DNA from: Sporodiniella umbellata | Lineage: Eukaryota; Mucoromycota; Mucoromycetes; Mucorales; Rhizopodaceae | Assembly (NCBI GenBank): GCA_025677835.1 | Contig: JAIXMR010000073.1 | Span: 66,325-130,324 of the forward strand | Length of the DNA stretch: 64,000 nt | Direction: 5' to 3' | Shown: positions 23,192 through 34,120 of the stretch, piece after piece | Numbering within the stretch: the stretch's first letter is position 1 | Layout of the letters: the number at the start of each line of letters is the position of its first letter | Notes under the pieces: model-generated | What the model was told of the DNA's origin: nothing | What the model saw: only the letters and a program-made list of their open reading frames with translations | The model's database searches: none | Translations under genes and position numbers: made by a program

Positions 23192-25686
23192 GGCTAACCA
23201 GCAACAACACTGGCCTGGCTACACTCAGCCTTCTGGAACTCTGGACGCCAGCAGTCAACAAGCTGCATACAACCAACAATATGCAGCTTATTATCAACAG
23301 TATGCTTCACAAATTCAAAATCCATACTATTATTCATACAACCCTCCTCCTCCAGGTATGACACCTGCTGCCGCACATGGATATCAACAATACAGCAATG
23401 GGTATTACTACCAAAATCAGCCAAATAACGCAACGCAAACGCAACAGCCAGCTCAACAATCAGCACCACATTTACCACCACCTCCTCCTCCGCCTCAACA
23501 AACACCCCCGCCTCCACCCCCACAGCCGCAGCAACAACAGCAGCAACAAACAGCATACTATCCTCCGGTCTCACAACAATACCCGCAATACCAATACAGT
23601 CAACCAGCCCAGTACTATAGACCCCCACCTCCTGCCAGGTTTGTGACTCACCTGTTACCAATAGCTCTTTCTAATAGTTAACTGAGTAGACCGCCCCCTC
23701 CTCCTCCACCTATAATACAACCTAATCCACCTAAAGTTCCCGTAATAACAGGTAGTAAGTATTGCATTGTCTGTTTCTATTTACATGGGCTCTGATTTTT
23801 GATTTTACTAGAGACAGCACCGATAGTTCCTCCTTGGTCCAAAAAAAAAGTAGAAACACCTTTGCCACCTCAGCAGCAAAAGCCAGTGGCAACCATTGCG
23901 GCTTTAAAAAACACAACCCCAAAAAATGCTAAAAGCTCAGAAGCTAATGCTGGGGATGTTGCACCTGCTGAGGCATGGCCAGCTTCTTTAAAGTATGTTA
24001 TTCGACGACAAATTCCAAAAAAAGTTTTTGAATTGACATTTTTATGATTACAGACAGTATGTTCAAGACGTTTTTACAAACTGCTTGCCCGGGAAACGGG
24101 ATGAAGCTGAGATGCAGTTACGCAATTTGATTACGGAAGGCCATAAAGCGGGTACACTTTTAACAACTGATTGGAGTGAAGTGGATTTACCAAGGTAACA
24201 TTTTATTCAGTTGAGGTCTCAAGTCGGATATATCTAAACCTAAGAATTTTCGAAACATCTACCATACAGCGCTTGCCTACCCTCCAAAAAAAAGAAAAAG
24301 TCGTAAGTAAATCAAGCATATATTACGGATGCAAACGTTAACTATAATTTTTCAAGACAACAAAATACCAAGAAAAAGCCTGTTATTTCCGCTCACGTAC
24401 TTAACGATGAAGAGGAGGCTAAAAGATTGAGACGTTTGAGACGTTTCGAAGAAGATGCTGCACAACATAAATCAGAAAATATGGCAGCTGCTATGCAGCA
24501 AGTACAGCTGGTAAGTTAAAAAAAAAAGGCTAGATAAAATATATTAATTTAAGAGTCTGAACATATTTACTTTGTTATCAAAACAGGAGGGCCCAATAGT
24601 AAGTGATACAGTGATAGGTACATCAACCAAACTGGAAAAACAATACCTCCGATTGACTTCGGTAAGTATTCGTCACAAAAAAAAATATGTATTGACTCTA
24701 AAAAGGCGCCTGATCCTACTACTGTGAGACCTTTGTTTATTTTAAAGCAGACTTTGGAGCTTTTAAGGGAAAAATGGAAAAAAGAACAGAATTATACATA
24801 TATTTGCGATCAATTCAAGTCTATGCGCCAAGATTTAACTGTAAAAAACCCCTACCTGGCTGTTTGATATTATGTTCTTACATGTCATTGATTTTTTTTA
24901 CAGGTCCAACGCATCAAAGATGCATTTACGGTGCAAGTTTATGAAATTCATGCGCGCATAGCCTTGGAAAAGGTAAATATTAAATTGTTTTTAAACGTAT
25001 AAGGCTGCTTAAACTAGATTAGAGTGATTTAGGAGAATACAACCAATGTCAAACACAACTCAAGGGATTATATATGAGTGGAATACCCGGTAATATGATG
25101 GAGTTTACAGCCTATCGAATACTATACTTTTTGCATACTCAAAATGCATCAGGTAAGGGCCAACACACAGTATTGATCAAAGACTTACTGAGTAATGGTA
25201 GATATAAACTCCACAATGGCTGAACTTACTGACAATCAAAAGCAAAATCCATTTGTTGAACATGCTTTACAAGTACGTTCTTCTCTAGCTATCTCTAACT
25301 ATCATCGATTCTTTTATTTATACAAGACAGCACCTAATATGGGTGGTTACTTGATGGATCAATTTATTGAAAGAGAGAGGGTTCACTCTTTACTAATCCT
25401 GTGCAAAGCGTAAGTTTATTGACAATATTCATTTGATTGTGCCTTTTTTAAACAGAAAATTTTTTGTCTATACTATAGTTGCCGTCCTGATGTTTCGTTA
25501 CAATTTATTCAAAACGAATTAGGCTTGGACTCAAGAGAGGAGTTGACTAAATTTTTAACAGAACAAAAAGCCATGTTTCTTAAGAGTGATAACCCAGAAC
25601 TTTTAGATTGCAAAGCAGCGTATGGATGCTTGACGGAAAATCTGAAAAAATACAAAACTGTTGACATCAAAGGGCAAGTTTATTAA
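23192..25686 (+). CDS. LENG8/Thp3-type SAC3/GANP-domain protein (start unresolved)
   Basis: The product resembles animal LENG8 and fungal Thp3, SAC3/GANP-domain proteins of nuclear mRNP processing. The first clear exon begins at acceptor 23192 and codes a Gln/Tyr/Pro-rich region with long Pro and Gln tracts. It is followed by [126 protein letters not shown] and a winged-helix-like end before TAA 25684-25686. All SAC3-region junctions fit. No ATG is found in the leader upstream of 23192 that would splice in frame, so the true start is unknown. Confidence 0.85.
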
Positions 25687-26811
25687 GCAAACCTAAACCG
25701 AAAACAGTACTTTTAAAATAATTTAACAATAAAGTGCCAATTTTATCAACTTCCAGCACGCAGTTTATGATCATCTATAATTAAGCACAACCGATAGTTA
25801 TATTGAAATTTTGAAAGATGTGTAGTAAAAAAAATATAAAGGCGAACAGGGTCTTCGAAACTATACTAGGTTTATTTGATAACCAATTGAGTTAAGAAAC
25901 TGAATCCAGATAATGAACGAAAAATAAATCTTTGCGCGTTGTATCCTTCAATGATTTCGCTCAGAGTAAGATACATCGCCTCTCAATTAACGAAATCCGA
26001 GAATATCGGTATAGCTGCGTATTTAACAGGCTCAACAGAAAAAAAGAAATTAAAGCTGTTCTGTTTGATCACAAACATTCACAAATAAAGCTCATTGTAG
26101 TTCGCTGTAAGGAAAGCATTTCTTTAACCTGACAGTGCTCCTTACAGATAATAAATAGCTGTCTATAAACAAAGCCCACTTTGTCAATAAAAACACAGAT
26201 CTGTGTCCTCTACTGTTTGACAATCGCCTTTTAGGACCACTACCGTAAAACAGGTAGTGGAATGCATATGTTGACTGCTTAGATTCTATCGCGAATCTTT
26301 TCTCAGAGAGTTTCAGCTTTCTTTTAAGGGCACCAAAGTCTCTGGATTAGTATTTAAGGCCGCCTGTTTTTTTCTTTTTAATGCCATTGACTTTACACCT
26401 TTAAAAATCGATTCCTTTCTCAGTGTTCACTTTTCGCTTTCTTCTGTTCCCCAAATGAAAACTCGCATATTTTTTTAAAAAAACAACTCTTTCGTCGACT
26501 TACTGAAGCTTCGTATATTCGTTTTTTTGTGTCTAGACTAAAAAGTGCTTTCATTTTTGAATTGTTTGTACTCACCTCGATGTTACTGGGCAACTCAGAG
26601 TTATTTTTGTCTTTTGTAACTCCTTTTCAAAAGTCGGTACAATTCAATTTCCATTTATTTCCAAAAGGCAGTATTACTAATCCTGTGTGGAGCGCAAAAA
26701 TAGACGTATGTTTGATTAAAGTCATGAGTTTATTATTTACAGGATTTTATTTATACAAGCTTTGCTGACGGTTTGCCTTTTTGTTTTAAGAAAAATCACC
26801 AGCTTTTTTTC
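25687..26811. other. Convergent intergenic region with two small hairpins
   Basis: This space lies between the 3' ends of the LENG8-like gene and the bZIP gene. It holds two neat stem-loops: 26105-26147 (9-bp arms CTGTAAGGA / TCCTTACAG) and 26237-26260 (8-bp arms CCACTACC / GGTAGTGG). No coding frame stands out. Confidence 0.5.
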
Positions 26812-27454
26812 TTAGTTGTTTGACTCTTTTTCAATCAAAAGCTTTCGAAGCCATTTGATCTCTTGTTCGAGCTCATTCACACGCTTCTGAAGAGACTCGG
26901 ACTTCTCAGTCATTTCGCGTACCGTTTTCTCTTTGTCCTGCTCTTTCAATTTTTTCTTAATACGAAATCTTGCACTAGCAGCCGTATTTCTTCTACGCTT
27001 GTCGTCATCGGCAGAGGGCTTTTCTTGGCTAACGAGTTGTGGCTTATCTGAAGTAATTTCTGCTGGAATCGGCGATGATAACGCACTGGCTAGTTCATTA
27101 AGTGACAACTTTGGAAAAAGAGGTGGTTGAGATTTAACTTGGCTCTTGGGATAGATAGGTGGATAGGGGCTCATGTAATTCGTTAATCCTTCATTGTATG
27201 GCATGTTTTCGCTATATATATCATTTGAGCTATGTTGTGTTTGAGTATAAACGGGTTTCACGTCATATGTAAATTGAGCGTTTGTCTAGAAAGTACTCAA
27301 TAAATATCTGCCTATACAATTACAAAATACGATTTTTTTTTTTTACCCATATGCTTAGGTCACTCTCGTTATCTGCAGGTATGTTGGGCATATGAATAGA
27401 CCCAAAGTTTAAAGAGTTGAGCAAATTGTTACGCTCAGAATAAATGTCAGACAT
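26812..27454 (-). CDS. bZIP transcription factor (Cys-3/MetR/Zip1-like)
   Basis: Two exons start at ATG 27454 (MSDIYSERNNLLNSLN...) and are joined over an intron at about 27286-27345. The C-terminal half has a classical basic region RRRNTAASARFRIKKKLKEQ (N-x7-R replaced by the NTAASARFR form of the ATF4/Cys-3 group), followed by a leucine zipper containing LQKRVNELEQEIKWLRKLL. The WLRKLL end is typical of fungal sulfur and stress regulators such as MetR, Cys-3 and S. pombe Zip1. The total is about 195 residues. DNA binding is certain by family; the sulfur-metabolism role is only an analogy. Confidence 0.88.
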
Positions 27455-27541
27455 GATTAGTTAGTAAAAGAAAAAAGACAGAAATCATTTTTTTTTTCGT
27501 ATAGTGTTTTATTCATGTGGCCACCAATAGGTAGTCACTTT

Positions 27542-27733
27542 AAATTATAAATCAAAATAAAACAGCGCAGTAGCTGAGATTCATCTTGTCTTCACTATGA
27601 ATCTTCCTCAGAAGCAAAGTGGTTCTAGCAGCAGCTTCATTGGGCTAGAAAAGAGTGCTATGAAATACATGGTTCCCACGTATTCACCAGATGCTGATTA
27701 TCTCACAAACTAAAGCAGTCCAACTGCTCAGTT
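27542..27733 (+). repeat. Left arm of long inverted repeat
   Basis: It is about 190 bp and nearly identical to the reverse complement of 31682-31857, except for a 20-nt insertion near 27581-27600 and scattered changes. It contains a 38-codon frame from ATG 27598 (MNLPQKQSGSSSSFIGLEK...) ending at TAA before 27715. Confidence 0.85.
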
Positions 27734-30700
27734 ACCACTGTTTTAGACCTGCAATTTCTTGTTCAAAGGTATCCATATGTATTCCACTTTCAATTTTCAT
27801 CGTTTTTTTAAGTGATGGGCAATGATGAAACAAACATTTTTTTGAACGCATATTCTCATAAAAAGTATTCGTCACTTTTAGTTTGACCACAGTGTGTATC
27901 GGTCATTGGTGATTAAGCTTTTTGCTATCTTAAACAGTCTTGGCCTTGTTGGCAGTTTATTGTGCAGTAGTATATTGTTTGTTATATTCGAGATGAAGAT
28001 ATTTCGGAAACATTTCCGGACTTTCTTGTGAGAGTGCTAGTACGATAACTCTGTCGAAAAAGGTAAATATTTCTAAGTCATTTGATTGTAAGTTCCGTCA
28101 GCAAAATACCATCAACTAATTCTAGACATACCAGTATATCACAACCTGGCATTGTTTTGCACAAAGCCTCAGCATCTATTATCGTCACAGTTTGGCGTTG
28201 GTTACCAGTTTTCTTGAAGGTATCAAAGATTTCTCTCTCAAATGTCTGCCTGAACTATATCTGGGTCAAATATTTATCAGCTACTTTTTTTAGTCTAGTG
28301 AGATAGGAAGTCCTAGGGTTAAGCTTGCCATTGAAAACGTCAAAACTATACGCATATTTTACCAGTAAATGTTTCCGCTGGGATTGTTTGTAATCAGGTC
28401 TTTCACCTAACACTGCTTGACATTCTTAACTCAATGGCAGCTCAACTGTCTTGCTTACGTTTAGTACGCATTTCAGCATCGCCATTGTAGCAAACAACAA
28501 TTAAAATTATCAAAACTTTTGACGTCTTTACCTCCTTTGTCTATAAAGAAAAGCAGTATTACGAGTGAGCTCACTTCAGCCGATTGTCATCTGTAACATT
28601 TTAACACTGAGGCAGCAAACAATTCTCTCGCTTGGTAAAAGTGGTAATAAAAAACGTATTTGTAGATTTTTGTATTGTCTGAATAGATCTACAGTGGTGC
28701 TGTCTTCCTCTTGTTTTAATCTTCTACAATAGTCGAAATTTGCAAAGGGGAAATTCTTTTGTTCAAGAAATTCAAGATGATAGTTTTAATTCAGTTAAAA
28801 AGGACACCGAACCGTCTAGAATACGCACACTGTGCCAAAAACGACTGAGCGGTAATGTTTTGATAGTTATGCTTCTACCCAAAGTGTTCAAACGGCATAA
28901 GGGCATCATTTATGAACGCTTCAGCAGTTTTTCTTCAATTTTCTTGTAGAAGCTTTTCCATTATAGTGGATGTTTTGCTAAAGGATACCCTAGATATATA
29001 GCCCATTGTGTGCAACTCTTGTCATATCATTGGCTTATGCGGTATACGACTAGTATTTTCTGCCAAGGTGGCTGTTTTTCTAATAGAGATGTTAGTATGA
29101 TGTTATTTCTATTTGCTTTGGCATTGAAAGATATGTTATACGCGGGCAGTTTTTTTTTTAGAAGGGATTGTAATTTATTTGATTCTTTTAAAAATACTAT
29201 GGTGTTAGCAGCATATGCTAGCACTTTTATATACATACTGAAGTAGGTGGCAGATAGTGTAATTAAATATAGGCGCCAACGGTCTGAAACCTTCAGTCAG
29301 CACAGAAGGCCGTATTGTACGCAATAGCGGTGTTATTATTATATTTCACAATAGAAATGAGAGTGACTCTTCTTGTCTGAGCCCTCTCTGTTAAGGGTCG
29401 GGATAGATAGAAACTCGCCGATATTTATATACAAGGCTGCACCGAAAAAGAGTTATATTACAATGTCTATTAATTAGTTTGGGAAGGTAGACCTTTTCAT
29501 GGGGTGTACTCTTTCGTAGGTTTTGTCTTGATCTGACATTAATGCAATTTCTAGAGTATTGTGCTGTATCCATGACAAGTCTTGCGGTGACCTCATTGTC
29601 CGCAATGAATCGATTTGGTATGAATTCTGTTTGGCGTTGGTCTATGACTTATGGAAGAGATCCATTCTCTCATATTACCAGTAATCCTTTGAAAATCTTA
29701 GCATCTTTATATATGAGTGAGACGTGTCTCCAGTTTTTGATTTGTATATTGTTCCCTTTTGGGGAAAAGTATGGCTATAGATCTTTTCCAGGTAGCTGGA
29801 AATTTCTCAAGAGCAGTGTCACATTGAGGATTTGGGTGAACAGTTGTCGGCAAAAGGGATTTTTACAAAAGTGAAAGGGTTTCTATGTAATTCCGTTTAC
29901 TCTTGAGCTACAATTTTGAGCGTTCTTACCACACCGTCTTCTATTCATTCTTTGATCATGCCTTCGGCTATTCATGACTTTACTTTAGCATTCTCAGAAA
30001 TATTTTCGAGGAGTTTATCAATTGTAACTTGGCCTATATCTTCTGGGAAATATAAATCTGTAGAATTTTTTACACAGTATAAAGGGTCTCTGTTAGAGTC
30101 TGCTACTTTTCCGTTAGGTAGTTGGAATGCCTTTATCGTCTTTTTTGTTACTTTTCTCTAATTGTTTGGTAGAAGTAAGTATTAGATTTTTCTCCAATGT
30201 CCCTTCACTTCAGTACTAACCGAGGTATTTGTCTTTCAGCGGCTGGTTATGCTTTCTTGGTCAATTGGTCTTCAATATGACTTATAGATTCAGTGATTAG
30301 TGGGTTTCGGTTCTATGTTTTTGAAACTTTGGTATTTGTGTACGGACTGTGGCTTGTTTATTTCTAGTGTATTGTTGAGACAAGCCTTTAACCGTAAACT
30401 TTGGCCGGTCCCATCTACTACCTGCTTCTATCATTGATAAGTCCTTCTCCGCTGGGAAGCACAGTCTCTTTATTTCTTCACAGAGCCTGCCATCATGAGC
30501 TAGATTTGGATTATAGCGCTGCAGTTTTGGGCAAGCTCTTCGGTCACCTGTTTGTATGTACTGGAACTGGTGAGTGGTCATATCTTGAAACAAAGGTCAT
30601 TTGTATTCGCGAGACAAGAGACTATACGTCGTGTATGACTAGTACAAAGTTTATAAATCAATTGTTTTTGTACGCTGAGGTGCTTCTTGTTTTGTATTCA

Positions 30701-31681
30701 TTGTGCAGTGGATCGACCCAAAAAGCAATGAACCAGTTGTGACATTCCAAAGTACAACTGTTAAGGGAGCCGGTATATATGTCATGATTAAAGCCCCCTG
30801 TTAGAGCCAAATGTTTGTACGATTGTTTGTCAAAGTCTAGGGTACGATGTACTTACTGTAGAAACTTATTGTATTATGTTGCATTGGCTAAAACGTAGAG
30901 TACATATACTGTATATGGTTCAAACATTTGTGATTTTTGGGCAAGTTTTTTTTTTTTTTTTACTATGAGTCCATCATCTATGGCGTTGTATACCAGGAGT
31001 ATTTAGCCAAAGATTTATATAAACAGCTTGGTTGATAAATCAGTGTGTTATTTTAGTGAAGCTATTTATAAAAAGCGTCCTGAACATACTTGCCACTTGG
31101 CTTCTTTACAATTATTAATTTAGTAGTTTCAGGTTCAACAGATCTCAGCTCAGTGGGTTTAAGTGTGGTTGAAGATACTATAACGGCATTTAATCATTCT
31201 TTTACGAAGCTAAGAATATTTAGGTTACTAATCCTAACAACCGATCCTTTGCTTCGCATATGTTGATTATTGACTTTACTTTAAATAGTATACATACTGA
31301 ACGCTATTTATCTAATAGATATCGGTCAGTTGTCAGCCAAGTATATTCCTATCAGAGTGTCCCTTTGTTTTTCCCTCTTTGGTTAACGCTTGTTTCAATT
31401 GAATCGGTAAAAATGAGTAGAAAGCATTCATTTTCATGTTGTAAGTATTAAATTTTTATGCATCTTTTTCGTGTACCTTTTCAGATTTTTTCTATAAACG
31501 TGAATCACCTTTACAATTGTGGAATTATTAATTCTTTTTTCAAATTTTGGAGTTTATTAAACTTTCTCCTTAAACATACACATGACAACTGCGTTTTTAG
31601 CAGCTATCGCATTGAATTTTCATTTTACCAAAGACATCGATACGAAATAAATCGTAAGTTGCGAATTAAGCAAAACAGTAT

Positions 31682-31857
31682 GAACTGAACAGCTGGACTG
31701 CTTTAGTTTGTGAGATACTAAGCATCTGGTGAATACGTGGGAACCATGTATTTCATAGCACTCTTTTCTAGCCCAATGAAGCTGCTGCTAGAACCACTTT
31801 GCTTCTGAGGAAGGTTCATCTCAGCTATTACGCTGTTTTATTTTGATTTATGATTTT
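31682..31857 (-). repeat. Right arm of long inverted repeat
   Basis: This is the reverse complement of the left arm. On the minus strand it codes the same MNLPQKQSGSSSSFIGLEK start, but a TAG replaces the GAT codon after SPDA, so the frame is shorter by about five codons. The arm ends in the shared A/T-rich block ATAAATCAAAATAAAACAGC. Confidence 0.85.
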
Positions 31858-32114
31858 ATATTTCTATAAATACTTTCGCGGCTCTCAACTGGATAGGTGT
31901 CCGCTTGGTTCTTTTTTTTTGTATTGAATATTAAGTATTTCTCGTGAAGAAGCAGCGTTCTTATTTTGTGATGCTCTATCCAATCAAGAGGATATGAATA
32001 AACATCTTGAATTGTCGGAAGATAGTGGTCAATTAAGACCGGAAGCACGGTACATTTTGAAAAAAGCATCGATTGGGAGACATTTTCTTCCATTGGTTCT
32101 ATCATTTTAAACAT
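31848..32114 (-). pseudogene. Orphan 88-codon frame ending in the inverted repeat, possible truncated gene
   Basis: The frame from 32114 encodes a protein-like sequence (VLPVLIDHYLPTIQDVYSYP, WIEHHKIRTLLLHEKYLIF) not recognised from any family. A splice acceptor TTGTAG sits just before its first Met, so it may be an internal exon. Its stop lies inside the right arm of the inverted repeat, which suggests a gene cut by the insertion. No matching 3' part is seen beyond the left arm. It could also be a small unrelated gene. Confidence 0.35.
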
Positions 32115-32361
32115 ATCTACAATGGTGATTTTTTAGTATTTTTTAAACGTTTGGACATCATATACTAAAAGTGAGACAGCCCGCCGGTTTTTTTTCTTCT
32201 CTTTTTTTTTTTTTTTCAAAGCGATTGTGTTCAGTATTTTTAAGACCCGTGAAGTGTAGTGCCAGTAACGGTTTGGTGTCCTTTAATGGCTTTGGAGCTT
32301 GATATATACCCATGATCTACAGTGGACTCTTTTGTATCTGGTATTATGAATCGAAATATGT

Positions 32362-33838
32362 TTATTTTTTAGTTTTGAAAGGATAACTCAAAGTATTCCA
32401 AAGACTTCCTAACAGGCTTGAGATTGAAGACTCTCTTACTAGTACTGGTTGGTCCTTAATGTCAACCTTCTCCGACGGTTTCTGGATAGAGTTCTGTGAT
32501 GACTCTTGTGTAGATTCTTTACTGCCATTTTCGAAAATTTGCATAGGCTCTTCCATCAAGCTCTCTAAAGAATCTTGAGACAGTTCGTACATCGACCCTT
32601 GTAAAGGTTTCTCTCCCTTACTCTGAGTTGTTTGCTCGACAATTTTAATAGTGATTTCCTCAGTAACAACTGTTGCTTCTTCTAGCGTAATCATATCAGT
32701 GTCTTCAGTTTCTTTTTCTTCAATATCTTTGTTTTCTTTTTGATCGTCTATAATTTCCATTTCGTTTCTTTGAAGGTTTTTTTCTTGTCTACAAATAAGT
32801 TAAAATCTAACTCTTTGCGACTCTCTCATCCTATATTTACTCAATAGTTTCTCTTAAAATATCTGCAGCTAGCTTATCAGCAATGATATGCTCTTCTGCT
32901 GTTTTTCGGGAAGTTAAGCGACGCTGAATAGATTTCAGTATAAAACGAAAGTAAAGTTATTCTTAAGTTACCACTTGGATATTCGGTTCGCTTTTCTTCA
33001 ACAAAAGCTGAATACGTTCAATGATCGATGCATTAGCATCCTCAGAACCGCCGTTAACATCTTTTTTTTTTTTTTTTGGAAAGGAAGAGAAAAAGGATAT
33101 AAGTAGAGTCAAGATAGAGGGAACCTACCTAAGACTAAATCACGAGAACCGTGGTATATAACTAGAGACTTCTTAAAAAGTGGTTTTCTTTCAAGAATGT
33201 CTGCTATTGCTGTAGTGTAGATCTCATTTGCATCAAAAAAGTGGACGTTTTTGTCACATACAATGCTTTTGTTCCGACTGTCCTGCTCTCCAAAATAAAA
33301 AACATAGGCCCCTCGGCCATGTTCATTGGCAGCTCCAATCCATACCTCTTCTTTTGCCTATTTTGGACTTTCAGTATTAGACTCAGGTTTTTTTTATTAT
33401 TATTATTATTATAAAAAGAAAAAAAGTGATACTTACACGCTTGGTTTCTCGTTTATTGTTGTCGTTTGAAAGATCTTTTTCGGTGGATTCTATTTTTTTT
33501 TTTTTTTTTTTTTTGGCAAGTTGGTTATTTAATGAATTAAGCTGTGTTGCTATGCTATTTTTACTTTTTGTTGTCTTTTTTTTCCCTTCTTTGTTGCCCT
33601 TCGTCCTTCTATTGGGACCGCGTTCTGTTTTGTTTCTTTTACTTTTCTTTCTGGGCTCTTCATCATCTTCAAAAAACTGTGCCTGGTATTTTGAAGGTTT
33701 GAAAACGCTTTTTCTTTTAGGCCTGCCACTGGGATGAAAGCGATTGGCATTGTTTCCGGTATTTTCAGATTCGTTAGGTGATTCTGGTTGAAATTGGATA
33801 AAACTTGGTACTCTTTGAATTTCTCTCGATTCTACCAT
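32362..33838 (-). CDS. RNase H-like domain protein with degenerate active site
   Basis: Five exons run from ATG 33838 to TAA 32362. The N-terminal exon is basic and low complexity (GRPKRKSVFKPSKYQAQFFE, then a seven-Lys run coded by a 22-nt A tract). The middle exon starts EEVWIGAANEHGRGAYVFYF and continues to NKS, FFDANEIYTTAIADIL and VIYHGSRDLV. These follow the order of an RNase HI fold: strand 1, strand 2-3, helix with Glu, and strand 4 DS-V. The Asp of the first strand and the Asp of the TDS motif are replaced (Ala/Asn and Gly), while the helix Glu stays. Two short exons and a Glu/Ser-rich tail follow. The fold is inferred from pattern. It is probably non-catalytic, perhaps nucleic-acid binding or a domesticated domain. 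Confidence 0.65.
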
Positions 33839-34120
33839 TATTGATTGTTGAGGAGAACGTTAAATTTTTTTTTTTTTACTTTTAATCAAAAAGATTAAAA
33901 CACCGAAGAGCAAATAGAGTTACAGCAAAAAAAGAGGACTTCTATTGTTTTTACGTGTATACCCCGATTACTATTGCTGCTACTAAACGTTGGAAATATT
34001 TTCCCATATTGATACACAATTGAAACCCCTGCTCGGATATGACATAAAAGAGTAGTATTTTTTTCTGAATTGTTCTTATTTCCCTTTTTTTTTTTTCTCA
34101 AAAAATTCTTACATTAATCA

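Larger units (their letters stand above)
27542..31857. mobile_element. Nest of decayed APE-type LINE sequence bounded by a long inverted repeat
   Basis: The 4.3-kb segment is framed by arms 27542-27733 and 31682-31857 in inverse orientation. Between them the minus strand carries broken LINE domains in the order expected for a single element: endonuclease (TVYVLYVLANATQYNKF and ALTGGFNHD, about 30770-30920), reverse-transcriptase fingers (QRQTEFIPNRFIADNEVTA, about 29580-29640) and palm (KVLAYAANTIVFLKES, 29027-29236). A further minus-strand frame at 28080-28420 (FEREIFDTFKKTGNQRQ) may be an ORF1-like part of a second copy. All have frameshifts and stops. No intact ORF remains. Confidence 0.75.

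Noticed and set aside
25932..26132. 66-codon plus-strand frame downstream of the LENG8-like gene
   Set aside because: It lies in the expected 3' flank, has no splice context and spans part of a hairpin.
28080..31688. Plus-strand open frames across the LINE nest
   Set aside because: They are antisense shadows of the degenerate minus-strand endonuclease and reverse-transcriptase sequences.
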